A stretch of 38,836 nt of DNA, from contig JAFZIQ010000199.1 in the NCBI GenBank assembly GCA_017554285.1, forward strand, positions 1 through 38,836, written 5' to 3'. The notes under the pieces were generated by a model. It was not told the DNA's origin, did no database searches, and saw only the letters and a program-made list of their open reading frames with translations. The position numbers were made by a program, and so were the translations under genes. The first letter of the stretch is position 1; every line of letters begins with the position of its first letter. The DNA comes from Selenomonadaceae bacterium. Lineage in GTDB: Bacteria > Bacillota > Negativicutes > Selenomonadales > Selenomonadaceae. Below, one piece after another: positions 33,841-38,836 of this stretch.

Positions 33841-36444
33841 TTGAGGACGTACCTTTGCCCCAGAAAAACTTATGCCGTATCGGTTATTATTCCAATGTAC
33901 AATGCGGAGAAATTTATTGGCGAGTGTTTAGACAGTCTGTTGTTGCAAACGTTTCAAGACTTCGAGGTTATTGTAGTTGACGACCGCTCAACCGATAACT
34001 CAGTTGCGATTGTCAGAGATTATTCGTTAAAATTCGGTAGGCGATTGACTTTAACTCATACCGAAAAAAATTCAGGCGGCGGTGGTGAGCCGCGAAATAT
34101 CGGCATCTCTCTCTCAAATGGGCAATACCTTCTTTTTTTAGACGCCGATGACTTTATACTTCTGACTGCTTTGGAAACTTTGTACAATGCTGCAAAAGAA
34201 TATGATGCTGATATTGTTTACGAAGGCACTCACTACGTAAATAGACCGAATAATAATATTTCACTGTGCAGAGACGGCTTGAATAAAAAATTAATTAAGG
34301 AAAATCGAGAGGATAAAACGGAATTAATTGTTGACGATCCGAATAAAAATCTTGATCGACTTCTTTTGATAGGCGATGAAGGAACTTTCTATGCATCATG
34401 GTCAAAATTTTTCCGGCGAGAGTTTTTGATTAAAAATAAAATTACCTTCCCGAATTTGTCCACTGCACAAGATGTTGTTATGGTTATAAATTCCCATTGT
34501 CACGCGAAGAGATTATTACGTATTCCAACTCCGCTTATTTTTTATAGAAATTATAATACATCTGTTACGCGAAAGAGTCGAGACCCTCAAGAATCAATTT
34601 CATATTGGTTTTTTGAATATATTAATTTCACCAAGTTTTTACATGAATTGGAAGAGAAAAACGAAGTCTTGGCGGAAAATCCCGAGTATCTTTTTGCGGC
34701 ATTCAAGAAGCAGTTCGAGGCTGTCTTCAATCGAACCGATAAAGCGCGAAAACAATTATCCAACCAAGATATTTACAAAATTTTACGTTCTAAATTTAAC
34801 AATGATTATTTAAGTACAGCTATTTCGTTTCTTTTCAGTGCCGTTGCAAACGAGAAAAAAGCTAATACCGACTTCGATACGCTCTGCGAATTCATAAATT
34901 ATCTTACGTCTGAGGTAGCTCTACAGCTTTTCACAGCAAGGCTGGATATTAAATTACAGACAGAGCAAGGCGATTTCCAAATCGTTTCCGTTTCTGATGA
35001 AAAAGCTAAAATCGAAAAGCCCGCTTGGTTTCAAAAGGACGGCATCGGCTATATCATCCAATCCCATATTGGGAAACTGAAATTGGTCGCTAGAGCTACT
35101 GCCGAAGGAAAATTTAGCTTTAGATTTGGAGGAATTTCTGTTTATAATCCTAAAGACAAAACTAAACGAATCCCTCACTGGGTCGGTTATACTAAGTTTG
35201 TCGTGAACGATAAAGTTATATTTGACAAGCTGACGCCTGCTTGGCATGATAAGCCTTATAAGTACAATATTGACGCAAAAGCCGGCGAAGAAATTACTGT
35301 ACAAGCAGAATGGCTCCCTCACAGAGGCGATACCGGTAATGTTTCGGCGGACGTTAAAGAAATTCAAGAAAAATCTGCCAAGAAAGATGCTCTGATTTCC
35401 GATTTGCAAGCCGCTCTTGACAGTGAAAAGAAAATTCACAGCGAGGACGTTGAGTTAATTCGTAAATTCAGCGACTATTTCACTTCCAGAATAGACATCA
35501 AATTAAGGTCTACCGACGAGGGTAAATTGCAAATTGTTTCCGTATCCGACGATAAAGCCGAAGTAAAAAGAGCCGGTTGGCTAAAGAAGAATGAAAACGG
35601 TTACTTTATTCAGTCCTATAATGGGAAAATGGAAATCGTCGCCAAACCCACTTCGGACGGACAAATTACTTTATTCCTCAAAGGTTTGGACGTTCGTAAC
35701 CCTGAGGATAAATCAAAGCGCATTCCTTACTGGGTTGACTACAGCAAATTGACTGTGAACGGAGAAATTGTATTCGATGAACTTAAACCCATTTGGCACG
35801 ATAAGCCTTACCGTTACACTTTAGACGTAAAAGCCGGCGAAGAAATTATTGTACAAGCAGAATGGCTCCCGCATAAAGGCGATACCGGTAATGTTTCGGC
35901 AAACGCTGAAGAAATTCAAGCAAAATCCGCCAAGAAAGATACTCTGATTTCTGATTTACAAGTCGCGCTCAATACTGAAAAGAAAACTCATAGCGAGAAC
36001 ATAGAGTTAATTCGTAAGTTCAGCGATTATTTTACCGCACGATTGGACATTCAACTGGAAACAAAGGCAGAGAACGGCAATTTCCAAATCATTTCTGTTT
36101 CCGACAACAAAGCCAAAGTAACAAGGGCAAAGTGGCTTCTGAAAGGCAATCTCGGTTACTTTATTCAATCTTATATCGGCAGATTGGAATTCGTCGCAAA
36201 AGCTTCTGTTGACGGAAAACTCACCTTGAAACTTAAAGGAAAAGACATTCGCGATCCGTCAGATCGTTCTAAACGAATTCCCTATTGGATTGACTACAGC
36301 AAGTTGATTGTGAATGGAGAAGTCATATTCGATGAGCTTATTCCGACTTGGCACAATAAGCCTTACAACTATACTTTAGACGCAAAAGCCGGCGAAGAAA
36401 TTAAAGTAAGTGTCGAATGGCTTCCGCACAGGAGTGACACTTAA
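33841..36444 (+). CDS. Family 2 glycosyltransferase with three C-terminal tandem domains
   Basis: An 867-residue protein. Residues about 10-230 are a GT-A family 2 transferase (VSVIIPMYNAEKFIGECLDSLL, VVDDRSTDNS, LFLDADDF). A helical region follows to about 360. Then come three copies of a beta-rich domain of about 135 residues starting at 364, 547 and 731, each ending in EWLPHR or EWLPHKG-DT and sharing RIP-W-Y-K, FD-L-P-WH-KPY-Y and KAGEEI. Two linkers of about 48 residues (KSAKKD-LISDLQ-AL) look like coiled coil. TTG 33841 with AAGGAG eight bases upstream is preferred to TTG 33820. It begins 17 bases after the GT8 stop, in the same operon. The repeat family is unknown to me; binding to glycan or to the envelope is inference. 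Confidence 0.87.
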   Translation: MRTYLCPRKTYAVSVIIPMYNAEKFIGECLDSLLLQTFQDFEVIVVDDRSTDNSVAIVRDYSLKFGRRLTLTHTEKNSGGGGEPRNIGISLSNGQYLLFLDADDFILLTALETLYNAAKEYDADIVYEGTHYVNRPNNNISLCRDGLNKKLIKENREDKTELIVDDPNKNLDRLLLIGDEGTFYASWSKFFRREFLIKNKITFPNLSTAQDVVMVINSHCHAKRLLRIPTPLIFYRNYNTSVTRKSRDPQESISYWFFEYINFTKFLHELEEKNEVLAENPEYLFAAFKKQFEAVFNRTDKARKQLSNQDIYKILRSKFNNDYLSTAISFLFSAVANEKKANTDFDTLCEFINYLTSEVALQLFTARLDIKLQTEQGDFQIVSVSDEKAKIEKPAWFQKDGIGYIIQSHIGKLKLVARATAEGKFSFRFGGISVYNPKDKTKRIPHWVGYTKFVVNDKVIFDKLTPAWHDKPYKYNIDAKAGEEITVQAEWLPHRGDTGNVSADVKEIQEKSAKKDALISDLQAALDSEKKIHSEDVELIRKFSDYFTSRIDIKLRSTDEGKLQIVSVSDDKAEVKRAGWLKKNENGYFIQSYNGKMEIVAKPTSDGQITLFLKGLDVRNPEDKSKRIPYWVDYSKLTVNGEIVFDELKPIWHDKPYRYTLDVKAGEEIIVQAEWLPHKGDTGNVSANAEEIQAKSAKKDTLISDLQVALNTEKKTHSENIELIRKFSDYFTARLDIQLETKAENGNFQIISVSDNKAKVTRAKWLLKGNLGYFIQSYIGRLEFVAKASVDGKLTLKLKGKDIRDPSDRSKRIPYWIDYSKLIVNGEVIFDELIPTWHNKPYNYTLDAKAGEEIKVSVEWLPHRSDT

Positions 36445-36454
36445 AAATTTTTTT

Positions 36455-36485
36455 TAGACAATCAAAAAATCCTCTCGTGTATGAT
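36455..36485 (+). promoter_or_regulatory. Candidate promoter of the ThrE-type exporter gene
   Basis: -35 TAGACA (36455-36460), 19-base spacer, -10 TATGAT (36480-36485); an overlapping TATAAT lies at 36485-36490 but has no -35. Transcription would start within or after the hairpin loop, leaving a leader of less than 20 bases. Confidence 0.4.
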
Positions 36486-36509
36486 ATAATCTGCGCGGGA
36501 GGTTTTTTT
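36471..36509 (+). terminator. Terminator of GT operon whose 3' arm is the next gene's ribosome site
   Basis: Stem CCTCTCG (36471-36477) with CGGGAGG (36496-36502), one G-T wobble, 18-base loop, then seven T (36503-36509) followed directly by the ATG of the exporter gene. GGGAGG is the exporter's Shine-Dalgarno, so the hairpin would both end read-through and hide the site. Confidence 0.6.
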
Positions 36510-37865
36510 ATGGAAGATAACGATTTCAAAACTTCTTACTCGGCACAACGGGAACTTTTGCGCGATGCGTTTACGGAAATCGGACAAAAGGCAGAGCTGA
36601 TTTTGACGGTCGGACAGTTGCTTATGGAAAACGGAGCAGACACCCCTCAAATCGTCCGTGATATGAAACGGGTTGCGGCTTATATGGGAATTCCGGCAGA
36701 AAAATTTCATCTGCACATAATGTATACGACGCTTATGCTTAATATCAGCGATGAAAACCATTCGCATACGTCGTTCAGAAAATGCCCTAAACACGCCGTC
36801 AACATGAAAATTATTTCTGCGGTGAGTCGGCTGACATGGAGGGCTTTGCGCGACCATTATACGCTTGATGAATTCAAAGGAGAACTTCACGCCGTCGCAA
36901 ATCGTCCGCGTTATCCTCATTGGCTGGCGTTTTTATGCGCGGGCACGGGTTGCGGAGCCTTTTGTACTCTGTTCGGTTGCGACCTCAACGCGGCGATTTA
37001 TACTGTTGTCAGCGCGTTTATCGGCAAAATTATTCAAATGGAATGCGCCGAGCGTTTCGGAATCAATCCCTATGTCTCAATGACTTTCGGAGCGTTTACG
37101 GCTACGATTGTCGCTTATTTGTCACACCTTTTGCCGACAGCCACCCCTTGGCATCCGCTGATAGCTGCCTCCTTATTTTTGGTGCCCGGCGTCCCGATTA
37201 TTAATGCTTTGAGCGATATTCTTAATACATATTTGGTAAGCGGCGCGGCACGAATCATGCATACGCTGGTTATTATCGGCGCAATGACTTTCGGAATTGT
37301 CTTCGCAATCGGCATGGCGGACTTCGATTCTTTTACAAATTTGGCAATGCGCCCCGACAGCAATTATTTACTTTTCGCAATAGCGGCGGCAATCGGTGCG
37401 GCGAGTTTTGCAATCTTTTTCAATTTGCCTCCGAGACTTTTATACGCGGCGGCGGCGGGCGGAGCAATTTGCGTTTGCACAAGAAATTTTTTTATCTTTG
37501 AATTGGGCTTCAGTTCGGAAGTCGGAACATTGGCGGGCGCGACTTTAGTCAGTCTTGTTGCAATGCGAGCGGTTCATTGGCTCCATACGCCGTCATTGGT
37601 TTTGGTCGTGCCGGCGGTAATTCCGCTTGTGCCCGGCGTTTTAATCTACCGTTTTTTATTCGCGCTGATAAATATTCGTCGCATTTCGCTTGACGATCTT
37701 TTATCGGCGGTTCAATCGGGCGTCGACGCGTTGTTGATAATTTTGGCGATAGCAATAGGCGCGGCGGCTCCGAACATTTTTGCCAAACGGTCGTTTGAAC
37801 AGGCGAGCAAGGATAAGCAGGAAAAACTTTTGAATGAAATTTACGAGACCGATTTAAAGGAGTGA
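36510..37865 (+). CDS. Threonine/serine exporter family protein (ThrE type, fused)
   Basis: A 451-residue membrane protein. The N-terminal part (about 15-135: GQLLMENGADTPQIVRDMKRVAAYMG and FHLHIMYTTLMLNI) is the DUF1212/ThrP-type cytoplasmic domain; about ten membrane segments follow (140-430) with LVPGVPIINALSDILNTYLVSG and PAVIPLVPGVLIYR, the repeated PGVP/PGVL motif of YjjP and YjjB. So this is the single-chain form, as in Corynebacterium ThrE, which exports threonine and serine; other Firmicute relatives may export succinate-like acids. ATG 36510 has GGGAGG seven bases upstream; the earlier ATG at 36477 is discarded. It sits after the GT operon and before an unknown small gene that overlaps its ribosome region. 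Confidence 0.88.
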   Translation: MEDNDFKTSYSAQRELLRDAFTEIGQKAELILTVGQLLMENGADTPQIVRDMKRVAAYMGIPAEKFHLHIMYTTLMLNISDENHSHTSFRKCPKHAVNMKIISAVSRLTWRALRDHYTLDEFKGELHAVANRPRYPHWLAFLCAGTGCGAFCTLFGCDLNAAIYTVVSAFIGKIIQMECAERFGINPYVSMTFGAFTATIVAYLSHLLPTATPWHPLIAASLFLVPGVPIINALSDILNTYLVSGAARIMHTLVIIGAMTFGIVFAIGMADFDSFTNLAMRPDSNYLLFAIAAAIGAASFAIFFNLPPRLLYAAAAGGAICVCTRNFFIFELGFSSEVGTLAGATLVSLVAMRAVHWLHTPSLVLVVPAVIPLVPGVLIYRFLFALINIRRISLDDLLSAVQSGVDALLIILAIAIGAAAPNIFAKRSFEQASKDKQEKLLNEIYETDLKE

Positions 37866-37870
37866 TTACT

Positions 37871-38350
37871 TTGACTAAAAAAGAATACAATCCTTGCGGC
37901 GATTTGACGGGCAGGGAACGTGAATTTTGCGACGAGGCGACAAAAAGTTATTTTAATTTGCCATATGTGGAAGTCATGCGAACGATTTCTATTAAGGCGA
38001 TTTCCGAGCTTGAGAACGAAAAAAATTTTCCTAACGTTGCCGCGCTGGAAAATTGGGCGTCTTACAATCTGAATGAAGTCGAACAACGGGCGAGTTTAAA
38101 TTTTGACACCTTCACGACGTTGCAAGCGGGCTTGGCAAAATATTTGGTTCACTTGCTTTACGAAAATCGCTACAACATACATTATAATTGCTTGGCGGAT
38201 TTTGTTTTTAGTGTTACTGGCGGAAATTTTGTTAGCAACGCGATTGAGGAAATTATTTTGCGTGAAATGGATTCGCTTGCGCAAGAAGCCGATTATTTCA
38301 CTACGGTAGACGAACTGAACGGCGAGTTGCTAAATTTTATTTTGAACTAG
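37871..38350 (+). CDS. Conserved-looking hypothetical protein, 159 residues
   Basis: I do not recognise this family. It is soluble, acidic and mostly helical, with no signal peptide, membrane segment or known motif; notable is the N-terminal CGDLTGREREFCDEA with two Cys and an aromatic-rich middle (LVHLLYENRYNIHYNCLADF). TTG at 37871 follows AAGGAG (37857-37862) by eight bases; the GTG at 37862 lies inside that site. The ribosome site sits in the last codons of the exporter gene, so the two are translationally coupled. It ends just before the tRNA promoter. Confidence 0.7.
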   Translation: MTKKEYNPCGDLTGREREFCDEATKSYFNLPYVEVMRTISIKAISELENEKNFPNVAALENWASYNLNEVEQRASLNFDTFTTLQAGLAKYLVHLLYENRYNIHYNCLADFVFSVTGGNFVSNAIEEIILREMDSLAQEADYFTTVDELNGELLNFILN

Positions 38351-38353
38351 GGC

Positions 38354-38382
38354 TTGCAATTTGGAAAAGTGCCTGTTATAAT
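38354..38382 (+). promoter_or_regulatory. Promoter of tRNA-Pro
   Basis: -35 TTGCAA (38354-38359), exactly 17 bases, -10 TATAAT (38377-38382). It begins four bases after the preceding stop codon; the tRNA 5' end is 14 bases downstream of the -10. Confidence 0.8.
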
Positions 38383-38396
38383 GTCAAACGTTTTAA

Positions 38397-38470
38397 CGGG
38401 TTGTGGCTCAGTTTGGTAGAGCACCGTGTTCGGGACGCGGGGGTCGCAGGTTCAAATCCTGTCAACCCGA
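38397..38470 (+). tRNA. tRNA-Pro (anticodon CGG)
   Basis: Full cloverleaf by eye: acceptor CGGGTTG (38397-38403) with CAACCCG (38463-38469), discriminator A38470; D arm GCTC/GAGC; anticodon stem CCGTG/CGCGG around loop TTCGGGA with anticodon CGG at 38431-38433; T arm GCAGG/CCTGT with loop TTCAAAT. The 3' CCA is not encoded. It decodes CCG proline codons. Confidence 0.96.
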
Positions 38471-38484
38471 TTAACAAAAAGTTT

Positions 38485-38513
38485 AAAGGCGGGAGTTCAA
38501 AGCTTCCGCCTTT
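38485..38513 (+). terminator. Hairpin after tRNA-Pro
   Basis: Eleven-pair stem AAAGGCGGGAG (38485-38495) with CTTCCGCCTTT (38503-38513), one wobble, seven-base loop. The T tail is short, so termination may be partial. Confidence 0.6.
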
Positions 38514-38534
38514 GGCGTTTAAGGAGTTTTGCTC

Positions 38535-38836
38535 ATGAAAAAAATTTTAGCCGCTCTGATAATTTTAATCTGCGCGGGATATTTTGTCGGAAATTATTTT
38601 GTCGACTTTGCTTTGAAACGCGGGGAAGATTTAACACCGCCTAAGGCTTGCGCGAATATTGCCGACCCGAATTTGAAAGCTCCGCCCGCTCCGAATTTCC
38701 CAGTCGAAGTTTGGACGCTTGAGAGTTTTGACGGATTGACACTTCACGCCAAAAAATTTTCTCCCGCCGAAGAGACCAACCGTTGGGCGATTTTAATTCA
38801 CGGCTACGGACGCGACGGCACTTTTGCTTACGACTA
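38535..38836 (+). CDS. Membrane-anchored or secreted alpha/beta hydrolase (3' end outside window)
   Basis: About 100 residues are visible. ATG 38535 has AAGGAG at 38521-38526. MKKILAALIILICAGYFVGNYFVDFAL is a signal anchor; then a Pro-rich stretch and the first strands of an alpha/beta hydrolase: VEVWTLESFDGLTLHAKKF and WAILIHGYGRDGTFAYD, with HGYG as the oxyanion-hole turn. The catalytic Ser and the rest are beyond the edge. It resembles the YqkD-type hydrolases of Firmicutes; substrate unknown. Confidence 0.82.
   Translation, partial: MKKILAALIILICAGYFVGNYFVDFALKRGEDLTPPKACANIADPNLKAPPAPNFPVEVWTLESFDGLTLHAKKFSPAEETNRWAILIHGYGRDGTFAYD

Larger units (their letters stand above)
1786..38576. 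repeat. Dispersed motif TCTGCGCG (extended AATCTGCGCGG), about 23 copies across the window
   Basis: First base of each copy, counted by eye. Plus strand: 3592, 6552, 9502, 9560, 12153, 15027, 18231, 18977, 21897, 24006, 31010, 36490, 38569. As the reverse complement: 1786, 2692, 8847, 12649, 16973, 17727, 20633, about 26574, 27206, 28629. An 8-mer is expected about once in this length. In motif orientation, A precedes in 18 and G follows in 13 of the 23. Confidence 0.7.

Noticed and set aside
1..38836. CRISPR array, insertion sequence, prophage or integrase
   Set aside because: No direct repeats with unique spacers, no transposase or integrase frames and no terminal inverted repeats were found; the heptamer arrays have no spacers.

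Overview
The window looks like a chromosomal segment of a diderm Firmicute, most probably a Negativicute (Selenomonadales-like). The reasons are a Gram-positive type PolC replicase, strong AGGAGG ribosome sites with frequent TTG and GTG starts, and a BofA-family protein, together with outer-envelope type genes (a CsgG-like protein, a FlgT-like protein, many glycosyltransferases). The taxonomic call is inference; no rRNA is present. Gene density is high, no gap between genes exceeds 300 bases, and there is no phage, transposon or CRISPR array.

Layout. 1-7175 (minus strand): the 5' part of polC, preceded in the same direction by a catabolic operon iorA-iorB-paaK-ACT that converts aryl pyruvates to aryl-CoA esters. 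7263-8092 (plus): a DUF4230 gene behind a promoter whose spacer contains a run of 12 G. 8145-12711 (minus): a lipoprotein, a CbxX/SpoVK-type AAA+ ATPase and a secreted 5'-nucleotidase, each with its own promoter or terminator signals. 12843-14102 (plus): a membrane glycosyltransferase. 14152-17335 (minus): YbjN protein, class I aminotransferase, Lrp/AsnC regulator and a FliB-like protein, the last three overlapping or nearly touching. 17476-21554 (minus): csgG-like, flgT-like, bofA, mutL. 21724-28601 (plus): hybrid histidine kinase, ftsW, gatB, FkbM methyltransferase. 28664-32431 (minus): a GT61 glycosyltransferase with C-terminal ChW-like repeats, then secF and secD. 32617-38350 (plus): a GT8 gene switched out of frame by a run of 10 C, a GT2 gene with three C-terminal repeats, a ThrE-type exporter and an unknown protein. 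38397-38836: tRNA-Pro(CGG) and the start of an alpha/beta hydrolase.

The strongest signals beyond routine annotation are: (1) two long G/C homopolymers placed where slipped-strand mispairing would switch genes, one between perfect -35 and -10 boxes and one inside a glycosyltransferase reading frame; (2) an apparently DNA-uptake-sequence-like dispersed motif, core TCTGCGCG with extended consensus AATCTGCGCGG, which I counted by eye 23 times on both strands; (3) seven loci of tandem 7-base repeats resembling cyanobacterial STRR sequences, several inside coding linkers; (4) a PolC with no proofreading exonuclease domain inserted in its PHP domain; (5) a terminator whose 3' arm doubles as the ribosome site of the next gene. 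Together they suggest a naturally variable cell surface, but each inference needs the checks named below.
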